A DNA stretch of 64,000 nt from Lautropia mirabilis (lineage in GTDB: Bacteria; Pseudomonadota; Gammaproteobacteria; Burkholderiales; Burkholderiaceae_E): positions 382,001 through 446,000 of the forward strand of contig NZ_LR134378.1 of the NCBI RefSeq assembly GCF_900637555.1, written 5' to 3'. Below the pieces are notes generated by a model. That model did no database searches. It was not told the DNA's origin and saw only the letters and a program-made list of their open reading frames with translations. This document shows positions 37,229-47,401 of this stretch, piece after piece (within the stretch, counting starts at the first letter, position 1; every line of letters starts with the position of its first letter). The translations under genes and the position numbers were made by a program.

Positions 37229-37915
37229 ATGTCATCCCCCCAGAAAGCCGCCGTGATCTTCTCCGGCGGGCAGGACTCGACCACCTGTCTCTTCCTGGCG
37301 CTGCACGAGTTCGGCCCGGGCAACGTCGAGGCCATCACCTTCCAGTACGGCCAGCGCCACGCCATCGAGCTGGACAAGGCCCGCTGGATCGCCGAAGACC
37401 TTGGCGTGAAGCAGACGCTCATCGACACCTCGGTCATCAAGGCCATCACCCACAACGCGCTGCTGGACGAAAGCGCCACCATCTCGCAGGAAGACGGCCA
37501 GCCCCCCAACACCTTCGTGGACGGGCGCAATGCCCTGTTCCTGCTGTATGCCGCCATCCATGCCAAGGCCCAGGGCATCCGCACGCTCTACACCGGCGTG
37601 TGCGAGACCGATTTCAGCGGCTACCCGGATTGCCGTGATGTCTTCGTGAAGTCGATGAACGTCACGCTGAATCTGGCCATGGACTACACCTTCGACATCC
37701 GCACGCCACTGATGTGGCTGACCAAGAAGGACACCTGGGCGCTGGCCGACCGGCTGGGTGCCTTCGACTACATCCGCCAGCACACGCACACCTGCTATCT
37801 GGGCGTGGAAGGCGGCTGTGGTCAATGCCCCAGCTGCGTGCTACGCGAGCGCGGCCTGCACGAATACCTGACGGAACGCGATGCCGCGCAGACGAAGGAG
37901 CAGCGCCATGCTTAA
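37229..37915 (+). CDS. queC: 7-cyano-7-deazaguanine (preQ0) synthase
   Basis: 228 residues. PP-loop motif [11 protein letters not shown], the [10 protein letters not shown] segment, [14 protein letters not shown] and the zinc-binding CGQCPSC near the C-terminus identify QueC. It turns 7-carboxy-7-deazaguanine into preQ0 with ATP and ammonia. First gene of queC-queD-queE; AGAGGA is seven bases before its ATG. Its 3' end overlaps queD by eight bases. Confidence 0.96.
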   Translation: MSSPQKAAVIFSGGQDSTTCLFLALHEFGPGNVEAITFQYGQRHAIELDKARWIAEDLGVKQTLIDTSVIKAITHNALLDESATISQEDGQPPNTFVDGRNALFLLYAAIHAKAQGIRTLYTGVCETDFSGYPDCRDVFVKSMNVTLNLAMDYTFDIRTPLMWLTKKDTWALADRLGAFDYIRQHTHTCYLGVEGGCGQCPSCVLRERGLHEYLTERDAAQTKEQRHA

Positions 37916-38330
37916 GATCGCCAAGGAATTCAGCTTCGACATCGCGCACATGCTGGATGGTCACGACGGCAAATGCAGGAACCTGCACGGGCACACCTAT
38001 CGGTTGCAGGTGGAAGTAGGCGGCCCGCTGCACGCCAGCGGCCCCAAGGCCGGCATGGTGATGGACTATGCCGACCTGAAGGACATCGTGAAGCGCCACG
38101 TGGTCGACCCGATGGACCACGCCTTTCTCTACGACACCGGCAGCCCACGCGAATGCCGGGTGGCCACGCTGCTGCAGGAACTGGATTCCAAGGTCCATGG
38201 TCTGCCCATGCGCACCACGGCCGAAAACATTTCGGCCCATATCTTTCATGTCCTTCAGGACCAGGGCCTTCCGGTCAGCCTCATCCGTCTGTGGGAAACC
38301 CCCACATCCTATTGCGAGTACAGCGGATGA
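37908..38330 (+). CDS. queD: 6-carboxy-5,6,7,8-tetrahydropterin synthase
   Basis: 140 residues from ATG 37908, with AAGGAG upstream inside queC. Zinc-ligand histidines sit in SFDIAHML and NLHGHTY, the catalytic Cys precedes the latter (GKCRNLHGH), and MDHAFL and [10 protein letters not shown] complete the family signature. It converts dihydroneopterin triphosphate to carboxytetrahydropterin, feeding queE. It overlaps queC and shares ATGA with queE. Confidence 0.95.
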   Translation: MLKIAKEFSFDIAHMLDGHDGKCRNLHGHTYRLQVEVGGPLHASGPKAGMVMDYADLKDIVKRHVVDPMDHAFLYDTGSPRECRVATLLQELDSKVHGLPMRTTAENISAHIFHVLQDQGLPVSLIRLWETPTSYCEYSG

Positions 38331-39061
38331 ACAGCGAACAGCACATGGCCGCAGGCATGCCGGTCACACCGCCGCACCCGGTGATCCCACTGTCGGTCGA
38401 GACACCGGTACACACCGCAATCCGTCGGAGGCCGGAACCTGCCACTGGCCTGGATACACCCTACCGCATCGTCGAGATCTTCGAGACGCTGCAGGGCGAA
38501 GGGTTCAACACCGGCATGCCCAGCGTCTTCATCCGCTTCGGCAAATGCAATCTGGCCTGCCCATGGTGCGACACCGACTACAACCGCTTCGGCACCATGA
38601 CGCTGGGGGACATCCTGGCGAAGGTCCGGACATTCTCGGCTCGCAACGTCATCATCACCGGCGGTGAACCCACCATCCAGCCTCACCTGGAACGTCTGCT
38701 GGACAGTCTGAAGGCCGAGGGTCATTTTCTGGCCATCGAGACCAACGGCCTGAAGCCGGTGCCACCGCAGATCGACTACATCGCCACCAGCCCGAAGCGC
38801 CTCTATCAGCAGGCCTACCAGAAGCGTCACATCAAGTTCGCGCACGAGGTGCGCATCGTGGTGGATGGCGACGTGCGCGACTTCTGCGCCCAGATCGAGG
38901 ACAGCATCCAGGCCGACCGCTACTATCTGTCGCCCTGCGAGGTGGATGGCCGGATGAACATGCTGGAAACCATCACCCAGCTGGGACAGCTCAACCAGCG
39001 GCCCGGCCGCCCCCGGTGGCAGCTCAGCATCCAGACCCACAAGCTGGCCGGCATCGAGTGA
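38327..39061 (+). CDS. queE: 7-carboxy-7-deazaguanine synthase (radical SAM)
   Basis: 244 residues from ATG 38327, overlapping the queD stop as ATGA. FGKCNLACPWCDTDYN carries the CxxxCxxC cluster motif for the 4Fe-4S radical SAM centre, ETLQGEGFNTGMPSVFIR precedes it and TGGEPTIQ follows. It performs the ring contraction giving CDG. The first 40 residues are a Pro/His-rich extension not needed for the fold; a start nearer to TPYRIVEIFETLQ is possible. It completes queC-D-E for preQ0. Confidence 0.94.
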   Translation: MNSEQHMAAGMPVTPPHPVIPLSVETPVHTAIRRRPEPATGLDTPYRIVEIFETLQGEGFNTGMPSVFIRFGKCNLACPWCDTDYNRFGTMTLGDILAKVRTFSARNVIITGGEPTIQPHLERLLDSLKAEGHFLAIETNGLKPVPPQIDYIATSPKRLYQQAYQKRHIKFAHEVRIVVDGDVRDFCAQIEDSIQADRYYLSPCEVDGRMNMLETITQLGQLNQRPGRPRWQLSIQTHKLAGIE

Positions 39062-39067
39062 CAGTCC

Positions 39068-40288
39068 TCACACCGCCCTATCCCCGCCAAAGCCCAGCAC
39101 CGAGGCCGCTTCACGCAGATTCTTCTCGAAGGCAATCACCTTGAAGAGTTCGCCCATCTCGGCCTCGGAAATCAGCTGCTGCACCGCCTGAGCCTGGGCG
39201 AACCAGAAGCTTTCAGGCTCACGCGGCAGGTCGGCCAGCTCGTCCAGCAGGCCGGCATTCAGCAGGAAGGCCGCCATCGAGGTGTAGCCCACCAGCGAGA
39301 AACCCTCGGCCGTGGCGGCACGGGCCAGCGCCGTGAAATCCACGTGCGCCGTGATGTCGCTCAGTCCCGGCCACAGGAAGGGATCGGCGTGACTGCGGTG
39401 CCGGTAGTGGCACATCAGCGTGCCCTGATCCCGCTGCGGGTGGTAATACTCGGGCGCAGCAAACCCATAGTCCAGCAGCATCACCACACCAGCCGTCATG
39501 CAGTCGGCCAGCGTGCGCATCCAGGCCTGCTGCGCCGGACAGATCTCCGACCGGTAGGGACTGTGCCACTGGGCCCCTTCCGGCCCCAGCCGGTTGCGCA
39601 ACGCGGTCACGGTTTCCGTCAGCACCGCGTCGGCCGGGCGCGGTGCCCAGGCAAACTGGCCGTCCACCCACGTCACGCCCATCTCCTGCAGCTCCGCCCC
39701 CGCGTCGGCCTGCCACTCGAACAGCTGCACCGGCATGGCATCCAGCAGCTCGTTGGCCACCACCACACCGGCAAAGCTTTCGGGGAAGGTCTCCAGCCAT
39801 CCCACCCGGTCCATCAGGCCCGGGGCCAGGCTCTTCAGCGTCTGGCGCTGGTGCTCGCGGCGTTCGGCCGACAGCTCCAGAATCAGATAGCGCACCTCAT
39901 GGTGCCCCACGTTGTCCAGCGCATTGAGCAGCTGCGCGGCCAGCATGCCGCTGCCACCGCCCACTTCCAGCACCACCTGGCCGCTGCCCGCCAGCGCCGG
40001 ATCCTTCAGCCACGGGGAAACCTGCCGGGCCAGAGTGGCCCCGAAGAGCGGCGTGAGTTCCGGCGCCGTCACGAAATCGCCTGCCGCGCCGAACACCTGA
40101 CCGGGGTTGCTGTAGTAACCCAGACCCGGCTCGTAGAGCGCCATTTCCATGTAGCGCGCAAAGCTCAGCCAGCCACCGTGGCGCGCAATCTCGGCCGCAA
40201 TGCGCGTCGACAGTTCCTGGCTGACCGCCAGGGCCTCGCGGTCGGGCACGGGCAGGGCAGACTCGACGCGGGAATGAGACAGGGACAT
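39068..40288 (-). CDS. MidA-like SAM-dependent methyltransferase (NDUFAF7 family)
   Basis: 406 residues from ATG 40288. The phrase FARYMEMALYEPGLGYYSNP with GAAGDFVTAPELTPLFG is diagnostic for the MidA/NDUFAF7 (DUF185) family, followed by the SAM-binding LEVGGGSGMLAAQLL and ANELLDAMPVQ. The human homologue methylates an arginine of complex I; the bacterial substrate is unknown. It converges on queE with six bases between stops and is divergent from the SDR gene by about 75 bases. Confidence 0.88.
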   Translation of the reverse strand: MSLSHSRVESALPVPDREALAVSQELSTRIAAEIARHGGWLSFARYMEMALYEPGLGYYSNPGQVFGAAGDFVTAPELTPLFGATLARQVSPWLKDPALAGSGQVVLEVGGGSGMLAAQLLNALDNVGHHEVRYLILELSAERREHQRQTLKSLAPGLMDRVGWLETFPESFAGVVVANELLDAMPVQLFEWQADAGAELQEMGVTWVDGQFAWAPRPADAVLTETVTALRNRLGPEGAQWHSPYRSEICPAQQAWMRTLADCMTAGVVMLLDYGFAAPEYYHPQRDQGTLMCHYRHRSHADPFLWPGLSDITAHVDFTALARAATAEGFSLVGYTSMAAFLLNAGLLDELADLPREPESFWFAQAQAVQQLISEAEMGELFKVIAFEKNLREAASVLGFGGDRAV

Positions 40289-40364
40289 GACAGCACCATC
40301 CAGGAAAGAAGCCGAGCGCAACGCCGGCCGATAACATGCACCCCTCATGCTACAGTGCGCCACC

Positions 40365-41249
40365 ATGGAACACGCTTCGTCCACCCCTTCTGCCGGTGCA
40401 GGGTCTCCCGTCGACAACAGGGTTGCCTCTGCCGACACACGCGCCACCGCCACGACGGGATCAGCTGCTTCGCCACGCGTCGCGCTCGTCACCGGGGCGG
40501 GCAAGCGGCTGGGCCGTGCCATTGCCCTGGCCTTGGCGCAGGATGGCTGGGACATCGGCGTGCATTGCCGCGATTCCGTGGCCGAAGCGGAACAGACTGT
40601 GGAAGAGATTCGGGCACAGGGCCGCCGGGCCGTGGTGCTCCAGGCCGACCTGGACGATGCCTCTCAGTGCCAGACGCTGGTGCCCCGTCTGGCGGATGCG
40701 CTCGGCCCCGTTTCCGGGCTGGTCAACAGCGCCTCACGCTTTGAATACGACGACATCCGCTCGTTCACGCCCGAGAGCCTGCAGCAGCACCTGGTGCCCA
40801 ATCTGATGGCACCGCTGCTGCTGGCCCAGGCCCTGGCCAGCCAGCTGCCTGCGGCACCGGTTCAGGGCGTCATCGTCAATCTGCTGGACCAGAAGCTCTT
40901 CAACCTGAATCCGGACTTCCTGTCGTACACGCTGTCCAAGGCCGCGCTGTCGGCAGCCACCACCATGCTGGCACAGGCGCTGGCACCCCGGATACGCGTG
41001 GTGGGCGTGGCGCCGGGCCTCACGCTGCCCAGCTACCTGCAGGACGATGCCGCGTTTGCCCACGCACACCGCACGCTGTCGCCGCTAGGCGCCTCCAGCA
41101 CGGCCCAGGACGTTGCCGACACCGTGATCTTTGCCATGAAGACCCGCTCGATCACCGGCACCACGCTGCTGGTCGATGGCGGCCAGCACCTGCTGGGCCT
41201 GCCCCGTGATGCCAGCCTGATGGACGGAACGCCCCCCACGGGTCGCTGA
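40365..41249 (+). CDS. Short-chain dehydrogenase, pteridine-reductase/FolM-like
   Basis: 294 residues from ATG 40365; ATG 40347 in the same frame is equally possible, neither having a good ribosome binding site. After a Ser/Thr/Ala-rich N-terminal 35 residues comes the Rossmann motif VTGAGKRLGRAIA, NSAS in place of NNAG, and the YTLSK catalytic pair. TGAGKRLG with NSAS is characteristic of FolM/PTR1-type dihydromonapterin or pteridine reductases. The likely role is reduction of a pterin with NADPH. Confidence 0.82.
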   Translation: MEHASSTPSAGAGSPVDNRVASADTRATATTGSAASPRVALVTGAGKRLGRAIALALAQDGWDIGVHCRDSVAEAEQTVEEIRAQGRRAVVLQADLDDASQCQTLVPRLADALGPVSGLVNSASRFEYDDIRSFTPESLQQHLVPNLMAPLLLAQALASQLPAAPVQGVIVNLLDQKLFNLNPDFLSYTLSKAALSAATTMLAQALAPRIRVVGVAPGLTLPSYLQDDAAFAHAHRTLSPLGASSTAQDVADTVIFAMKTRSITGTTLLVDGGQHLLGLPRDASLMDGTPPTGR

Positions 41250-41480
41250 CACGCCCGTCCTACGTGCTTTTTTTGTAAAAGGCGGGCCACATGGGGCGCA
41301 AAATCCGTCACCCGGCCCCTAAAGCCGCTATGATTGCGTCCTCGGAAAGGTCTGGACCTGCCTTCGCAGCGCAGCCATTCCTGACGGATGTCCTGCCCGG
41401 CAGGACGCCCTGGCCGGACGCGATGTCCGGTGCCTTTGTTTCCGGTCGCCCCTCCTTCCATCGCCGACGATCACGACGCC

Positions 41481-42575
41481 ATGCAGGCCAGCCCTTCCCA
41501 GCCCGCCGAGAGCGCCAGCTACGCAGACCGGCCAGCCACCCAGACCATCCGGATCGACGAGATCCGTCGTCCCGGCACGGGCCGGCTGCCCACGCATGAA
41601 AGCCCGCTGGACGAGAAGCAGGCAGCCTGGCTGGGCGGACTGGACACGCTGCACGGTGATGCCGATGCAGGCGCGCCCTCGGGCAGTCAGGGCGGCTCAG
41701 CCCCTGCAGCCGGCCGGGCGTCGGCAGGCCACCCCGCCGTGCCGCCTGCCGCATCGCGTCCCGCCCTGCGCGACACCCGGCGCGAGGACCACGAGAACAA
41801 CAAGCTCTCCAAACGGCTGTACCGGCTGACCGGCCAGGCCATTGCCGACTACGACATGATCGGCCCGAACGACCGGGTGATGGTCTGCCTGTCGGGCGGC
41901 AAGGACAGCTTCGCCATGCTGGACATCCTGCTCGGGCTGCAGAAGCGCGCGCCGGTGCCCTTCTCCATCGTGGCGGTGAACCTCGACCAGCGCCAGCCGG
42001 GCTTTCCGGCCGACGTGCTGCCCAACTACCTGCAGAAGCTGGGCGTCGAATATCACATCGAGACGGAAGACACCTACAGCACGGTGCAGCGGGTCATCCC
42101 CGATGGCAAGACCAAGTGCTCGCTCTGCTCGCGGCTGCGGCGTGGCATCCTGTACCGGGTGGCGTCCGAGCTGGGCGCCACGCGCATCGCGCTGGGCCAC
42201 CACCGCGACGACATCCTGGCCACGTTCTTCCTGAACCTCTTCTATGGCGGTCAGCTCAAGACCATGCCGGCCAAGCTGGTGTCGGACGACGGCCGCCATG
42301 TGGTCATCCGGCCGCTGGCCTATGTGGAAGAGAAGGATCTCATCCGCTGGGCCGAGGTCAAGAATTTCCCGATCATCCCGTGCAACCTGTGCGGAAGCCA
42401 GCCCAACCTGAAGCGCGCCGAGACCAAGGAGCTGCTCAAGTCCTGGGAAAAGCGCTTCCCCGGTCGCCTGGAAACGATCTTTTCCTCTCTGGGCAGGGTG
42501 CGTCCGTCCCACCTGATGGACCGCACCCTGTACGACTTCAACACCCTGCGCACCGGCGACGACGCCGAGGATTGA
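41481..42575 (+). CDS. ttcA: tRNA 2-thiocytidine biosynthesis protein TtcA
   Basis: 364 residues from ATG 41481; the frame is open to 41388. The first 100 residues are low-complexity (Ala/Pro/Gly/Ser), then [17 protein letters not shown] and the PP-loop [13 protein letters not shown] near residue 137, the cluster-binding [11 protein letters not shown] and [11 protein letters not shown]. TtcA thiolates cytidine 32 in tRNAs using a 4Fe-4S cluster. The enzyme is normally about 310 residues, so the N-terminal extension is additional. ubiB starts two bases after its stop. Confidence 0.93.
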   Translation: MQASPSQPAESASYADRPATQTIRIDEIRRPGTGRLPTHESPLDEKQAAWLGGLDTLHGDADAGAPSGSQGGSAPAAGRASAGHPAVPPAASRPALRDTRREDHENNKLSKRLYRLTGQAIADYDMIGPNDRVMVCLSGGKDSFAMLDILLGLQKRAPVPFSIVAVNLDQRQPGFPADVLPNYLQKLGVEYHIETEDTYSTVQRVIPDGKTKCSLCSRLRRGILYRVASELGATRIALGHHRDDILATFFLNLFYGGQLKTMPAKLVSDDGRHVVIRPLAYVEEKDLIRWAEVKNFPIIPCNLCGSQPNLKRAETKELLKSWEKRFPGRLETIFSSLGRVRPSHLMDRTLYDFNTLRTGDDAED

Positions 42576-42576
42576 G

Positions 42577-44157
42577 GTGAACGGACCCATCTCCTGGTTT
42601 TCCAGCACGCGCCGGCTGATCCGGATCCTCTGGACGGTCCGCCGTTTCGGCCTGGACGAACTGGTGGTCAGCGGCGCTGCCAGCAGTTCACGCTCCCCGT
42701 GGCTTCTGCGCATGACGCGCTGGCTGCGGATGGGCACCATCCGCGAACCGCGCGGGGTGCGCCTGCGGATGGCCTTCGAGAGCCTGGGGCCGATCTTCGT
42801 GAAGTTCGGCCAGGTGCTGTCGACCCGGCGCGACCTGCTGCCGCCCGACATCGCCAATGAACTGGCCCTGCTGCAGGACCGGGTTCCGCCATTCCCGGCC
42901 GATCAGGCCGTGGCCGAGATCGAGCGCGGGCTGGAGATGCGGCTGGAGCAGGCCTTTGCCGAGTTCGGCCGCGAGCCCATCGCCTCGGCCTCCATCGCCC
43001 AGGTTCACCGTGCCCGCCTGCACGACGGCACCCAGGTGGCCGTGAAGGTGCTGCGCCCGGGCATGCTGGACGTGATCGAGGACGACCTGAGCCTGCTGCG
43101 CACCGGCGCCACGCTGGCCATGCGCCTGTCGGCCGACGCCCGGCGGTTGCGCCCCATGGAAGTGGTCGACGAGTTCGACCACTACCTGCACGACGAGCTG
43201 GACCTGGTGCGCGAGGCCGCCAACGCCAATCAGCTCAAGCGCAACTTCGAGGGCTCCACGCTGCTGCGCATCCCGCAGATGTACTGGGACTACTGCCGCC
43301 GCAACGTGCTGGTGATGGAGTGGGTCGAGGGCATCCCCATCGGCCAGCTCGACCGCATGCGCGCGGCTGGCATCGACCTGGAAAAGCTCTCGCGTGACGG
43401 GGTGGAGATCTTCTTCACGCAGGTCTTCCGCGATGGCTTCTTCCATGCCGACATGCACCCGGGCAACATCCTGGTGGGCAACGGGCCGGACGACTTCAAT
43501 CGCTACATCGCGCTGGACTTCGGCATCGTCGGCACGCTCTCCGATCATGACAAGCGCTACCTGGCGCAGAACTTCCTGGCCTTCTTCAAGCGCGACTACC
43601 GCCGGGTGGCCGAGCTGCACATCGAATCCGGCTGGGTGCCGCCCAACACGCGAGCCGAAGAGCTGGAAGGCGCCGTGCGCGCCTGCTGCGAGCCGGTGTT
43701 CGACCGACCGTTGCGCGAGATCTCGCTGGGCATCGTGCTGATGCGCCTCTTCCAGGCGTCGCGCCGCTTCAACGTCGAGATCCAGCCCCAGCTGGTGCTG
43801 CTGCAGAAGACGCTGCTCAACATCGAGGGTCTGGGCCGCGAGCTCAACCCCGACCTGGACCTGTGGGTCACGGCGCAGCCCATCCTGGAAGTCTTCATCA
43901 AGCAGCAGGTGGGCTGGCAGGGCTTTGACAACAAGGTCCGCCAGGAAGCGCCCCGCTGGGCACAGCTGGTGCCCGAGCTGCCGCGCCTGCTGCATGCCGC
44001 CCTGAAAGCCCAGGCCGAACCGGCCATGGACCCTGCCCACAAACGCCTGCTGGAACACATCGAACGGGGCCAGCGAAGAACGTTGCGCTGGCTGCAGGTG
44101 GGCGTCGTGCTCCTGGCCGTCATCCTGGCCCTGCAGATCTGGCGCTATCTCAACTAG
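42577..44157 (+). CDS. ubiB: UbiB, atypical kinase/ATPase for ubiquinone biosynthesis
   Basis: 526 residues from GTG 42577. The KxGQ signature is in [18 protein letters not shown], the Ala-rich loop in [14 protein letters not shown], then [21 protein letters not shown] and [10 protein letters not shown] with the DFG-like DFGIVG. One or two C-terminal hydrophobic helices ([15 protein letters not shown]) anchor it to the inner membrane. It is required for ubiquinone synthesis, probably acting on lipid intermediates. Immediate proximity to ttcA suggests one transcript. Confidence 0.95.
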   Translation: MNGPISWFSSTRRLIRILWTVRRFGLDELVVSGAASSSRSPWLLRMTRWLRMGTIREPRGVRLRMAFESLGPIFVKFGQVLSTRRDLLPPDIANELALLQDRVPPFPADQAVAEIERGLEMRLEQAFAEFGREPIASASIAQVHRARLHDGTQVAVKVLRPGMLDVIEDDLSLLRTGATLAMRLSADARRLRPMEVVDEFDHYLHDELDLVREAANANQLKRNFEGSTLLRIPQMYWDYCRRNVLVMEWVEGIPIGQLDRMRAAGIDLEKLSRDGVEIFFTQVFRDGFFHADMHPGNILVGNGPDDFNRYIALDFGIVGTLSDHDKRYLAQNFLAFFKRDYRRVAELHIESGWVPPNTRAEELEGAVRACCEPVFDRPLREISLGIVLMRLFQASRRFNVEIQPQLVLLQKTLLNIEGLGRELNPDLDLWVTAQPILEVFIKQQVGWQGFDNKVRQEAPRWAQLVPELPRLLHAALKAQAEPAMDPAHKRLLEHIERGQRRTLRWLQVGVVLLAVILALQIWRYLN

Positions 44158-44271
44158 CCCCCCTGGCACCGCTGTCCGCCGGCGTGCGGTGCCGCCCCAG
44201 ATTCTCCTGACCCTTCGCCGCCGGGCCTGCCGGGCCCATTCCGTTCCTCCTCCGCTTTCCAGGAGACCCCC

Positions 44272-45750
44272 ATGCTCGTTACCCTGGTTGCCTGCTATTT
44301 CGCAGTGACGATCTGCATCGGGTTCTACGCCGCACGGCGTGTCAAGAATTCGGCCGACTATCTGGTCGCCGGGCGCAGTCTGCCGCTCTACATGAACACG
44401 GCCACCGTGTTCGCCACCTGGTTCGGCGCCGAGCTGATCCTGGCCGTCTCGTCCACCTTCCTGAAGGAAGGCCTGCAGGGCGTGGTGGGTGACCCCTTCG
44501 GGGCCGCCTTCTGCCTGATCTTCGTGGCGCTCTTTCTGGCCGCCCCCTACTACCGGCTGAAGCTGATGACGGTGGGCGATTTCTACAAGAAGCGCTACAA
44601 CCGCACGGTCGAGCTGGCCTCGGCAGCCGCCATCTCCATCTCGTACCTGGGCTGGAGTTCGGCCAACCTGGTGGCGCTCGGCATCGTCATCCACACCGTG
44701 TCGGGCAACGCCATCACGCTGGAACAGGGCATCGTGCTGGGCGCCGTCATCGTGGGCATCTACACGCTCTTCGGTGGCATGTGGTCGGTGGCCTTCACCG
44801 ACCTCTTCCAGACCGTGATCATCGTGGCCGGGCTGATCTACATCGCCTGGATGCTGGCCGGCATGGCGGGCGGCGTCGACAAGGTGGTGGCCACCGCCCA
44901 GGCCTCCGACCGGCTCAAGTTCTTCCCCGGCGCCTCACTGCACGACTGGCTGGGCTTCATTGCGGCCTTCGTCACCATGGCACTGGGTTCGGTGGCGCAG
45001 CAGGACGTGTTCCAGCGCGTCACCTCGGCCCGTACCGAGAAGATCGCGCGTCAGGGCACCCTGCTGGGCGGCTCGCTCTACCTGCTGATGGCCTTCATCC
45101 CGATGTTCATCGCCGTCTCGGCCCTGCTCATCGACCCGGCCATGGTCAAGCAGATGCTCTCCAACGAGAACGACTTCCAGCAGGTGCTGCCCACGCTGAT
45201 CCTGCAGCGCACGCCGCTGTTTGCCCAGGTGCTGTTCTTCGGCGCGCTGCTCTCGGCCATCCTGTCCACGGCCAGCGGCACGCTGCTGGCCCCCACCGCC
45301 GTCATCACCGAGAACGTCATCCAGCCGCTGTGGGGCCACAAGCTGTCCGACCGCAAGATGCTGGTGCTGCTGCGCCTCATCCTGATCGGTTTCACCTGCT
45401 GCGTGACGCTGTTCGCCTTGCAAAGTGAATCATCCATGTATCAGATGGTTCAGGACGCTTACAAAGTCACGCTGGTGGCCGCCTTCACGCCGCTGATCTT
45501 CGGCATGTTCTGGCGCCGTGCGACCCCGCAGGGCGCGCTGCTGTCGATGGCCTGCGGCGTGGTGGCCTGGCAGTACGCCGAGCACTTCATGTCCGATGCC
45601 CTGGTGCCCCCGCAGCTGGTGGGACTGGGCAGCGCCATCGTCGGGATGATCGTCGGCTCGCTGGCTCCCACCCTGATGGGCGGCCAGGGACACCCGGAGA
45701 TCGTCGACCTGGCCCGCCAGCCCGAGGTGGCCGACAACCCGCCGGCCTGA
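44272..45750 (+). CDS. Sodium:solute symporter family protein
   Basis: 492 residues with AGGAGA before ATG 44272. About thirteen hydrophobic helices; SADYLVAGRSLPLYMNTATVFATWFGAE near the N-terminus and FGGMWSVAFTDLFQTVI in the middle are typical of the SSS (SLC5-like) family. The protein begins directly in the first helix, without a signal peptide. Substrate cannot be assigned: proline, pantothenate and sugar transporters share this fold. It stands alone between ubiB and glmU. Confidence 0.88.
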   Translation: MLVTLVACYFAVTICIGFYAARRVKNSADYLVAGRSLPLYMNTATVFATWFGAELILAVSSTFLKEGLQGVVGDPFGAAFCLIFVALFLAAPYYRLKLMTVGDFYKKRYNRTVELASAAAISISYLGWSSANLVALGIVIHTVSGNAITLEQGIVLGAVIVGIYTLFGGMWSVAFTDLFQTVIIVAGLIYIAWMLAGMAGGVDKVVATAQASDRLKFFPGASLHDWLGFIAAFVTMALGSVAQQDVFQRVTSARTEKIARQGTLLGGSLYLLMAFIPMFIAVSALLIDPAMVKQMLSNENDFQQVLPTLILQRTPLFAQVLFFGALLSAILSTASGTLLAPTAVITENVIQPLWGHKLSDRKMLVLLRLILIGFTCCVTLFALQSESSMYQMVQDAYKVTLVAAFTPLIFGMFWRRATPQGALLSMACGVVAWQYAEHFMSDALVPPQLVGLGSAIVGMIVGSLAPTLMGGQGHPEIVDLARQPEVADNPPA

Positions 45751-45984
45751 GCGGCTCCCGGGGGGCTGCAAACGGTAACAAGTCGGTGTGCAGAACCCCT
45801 TGGTTGCACCATTACTTCACGGCAGGATCAGTCGTTTCGGCATACACTGCTGCCCTGCATGTCGTGGCCACCTGACATCGGCACGCAACATGGCCCCCGC
45901 ACAATGGGGCCATGCCCAGGGTGCATGGTTGTTCCAGGCCACGCCTTCCCTGCCCTTCTTTCCTGAATCACCCCAGAAATCCAG

Positions 45985-47349
45985 ATGAACATCGTGATCC
46001 TGGCTGCCGGCATGGGCAAACGGATGAACTCCGACCTGCCGAAAGTACTGCATCCGCTGGCCGGCAAGTCCCTGCTCGGCCATGTCGTCGATACCGCCCG
46101 CACCCTCGACCCGCAACGGCTGGTGGTGGTGTATGGTCATGGTGGCGAGCAGGTCCAGGCCGCATTTGCCGGGCAGACCGACGTGCAGTGGGCCCTGCAG
46201 TCCCCCCAGCTGGGCACGGGCCATGCGGTGGCCCAGGCCGTCCCGATGCTGGTCGACGACGTACCCACGCTCATCCTGTACGGTGACGTGCCGCTGGTGA
46301 AGGCTTCCACCCTGCAACGCCTGGCCGAAGCCGCCCAGGGCGGCAAGCTGGCGCTGCTGTCGCAGCATGTGGCCGACCCCACCGGCTACGGCCGCGTGGT
46401 GCGTGACGCCGCCGGCAACGTCAGCCGCATCGTCGAGCAGAAGGACGCCGACGCCGAGACGCTCAAGATCAACGAGGTCAATACCGGCATCCTGGTCTGC
46501 CCCACCGGGCCGCTCAAGCGCTGGCTCACGGCCCTGAAGAACGACAACGCCCAGGGCGAGTACTACCTGACCGACGTGATTGCCGCCGCCGTGGCCGATG
46601 GCACCGGCGTCGTCACGGCGCATCCCGACGCCGAGTGGGAAACGCTGGGCGTCAACAGCAAGACCCAGCTGGCCTTCCTGGAGCGCCGCCACCAGCGCAA
46701 CCTGGCCGACCGCCTGACCGACAGCGGCGTCATGCTGGCCGACCCCGACCGCATCGACATCCGCGGCACGCTGGAATGCGGCCGTGACGTGTTCATCGAC
46801 GTGGGCTGCGTCTTCGAGGGCACCGTCCGGCTGGGCAAGGGCGTGAAGATCGGCCCCAACTGCGTGCTGAAGGACTGCACGCTGGCCGACGGCACCCAGG
46901 TGCAGGCCATGTCGGTGATCGACAGCGCCGAGGTGGGTGCGCAGGGCCGCATCGGCCCGTTCGCCCGCCTGCGCCCCGGCACCAAGCTGGGCGAGGACAG
47001 CCACATCGGCAACTTCGTCGAGCTCAAGAACGCCAGCACCGGCACCGGCAGCAAGATCAACCACCTGTCCTACGTGGGCGATGCCGAGATCGGCTCGCGC
47101 GTCAACATCGGCGCCGGCACCATCACCTGCAACTACGATGGCGTCAACAAGCACAAGACGATCATCGAGGATGACGTGTTCGTGGGCAGCGACTCCCAGC
47201 TCGTCGCCCCGGTGACGGTCCGACGCGGTGCCACGCTGGCGGCCGGCACCACGCTCACCCGCGAGGCGCCCGCCGACTCGCTGACGCTGAGCCGCGTGCC
47301 GCAGACCACCAAGTCCGAGTGGAAACGCCCGCAACGCAAGACCAAATGA
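45985..47349 (+). CDS. glmU: Bifunctional GlmU (GlcN-1-P acetyltransferase / GlcNAc-1-P uridyltransferase)
   Basis: 454 residues. The N-terminal pyrophosphorylase domain has [34 protein letters not shown] and YGDVPL; the C-terminal left-handed beta-helix carries hexapeptide repeats and NFVELKNA, with [10 protein letters not shown] forming the acetyl-CoA site. It makes UDP-GlcNAc for peptidoglycan and lipopolysaccharide. It lies 52 bases before glmS, the enzyme supplying its upstream precursor, and both are probably co-transcribed. Confidence 0.97.
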   Translation: MNIVILAAGMGKRMNSDLPKVLHPLAGKSLLGHVVDTARTLDPQRLVVVYGHGGEQVQAAFAGQTDVQWALQSPQLGTGHAVAQAVPMLVDDVPTLILYGDVPLVKASTLQRLAEAAQGGKLALLSQHVADPTGYGRVVRDAAGNVSRIVEQKDADAETLKINEVNTGILVCPTGPLKRWLTALKNDNAQGEYYLTDVIAAAVADGTGVVTAHPDAEWETLGVNSKTQLAFLERRHQRNLADRLTDSGVMLADPDRIDIRGTLECGRDVFIDVGCVFEGTVRLGKGVKIGPNCVLKDCTLADGTQVQAMSVIDSAEVGAQGRIGPFARLRPGTKLGEDSHIGNFVELKNASTGTGSKINHLSYVGDAEIGSRVNIGAGTITCNYDGVNKHKTIIEDDVFVGSDSQLVAPVTVRRGATLAAGTTLTREAPADSLTLSRVPQTTKSEWKRPQRKTK

Positions 47350-47401
47350 ACCTGGCGGCAGTCCGCCGCGCCAACCCGACAGCAACTAGAGAATCGAAAC
47401 C

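Noticed and set aside
41250-41290. T7 run after the SDR gene as an intrinsic terminator
   Set aside because: The preceding sequence forms only a weak, distant stem, so I could not support a terminator call.
42688-44694. A 668-codon minus-strand open frame opposite ubiB
   Set aside because: Shadow of ubiB, which has all family motifs; the antisense translation is His/Gln/Asp-rich without homology.
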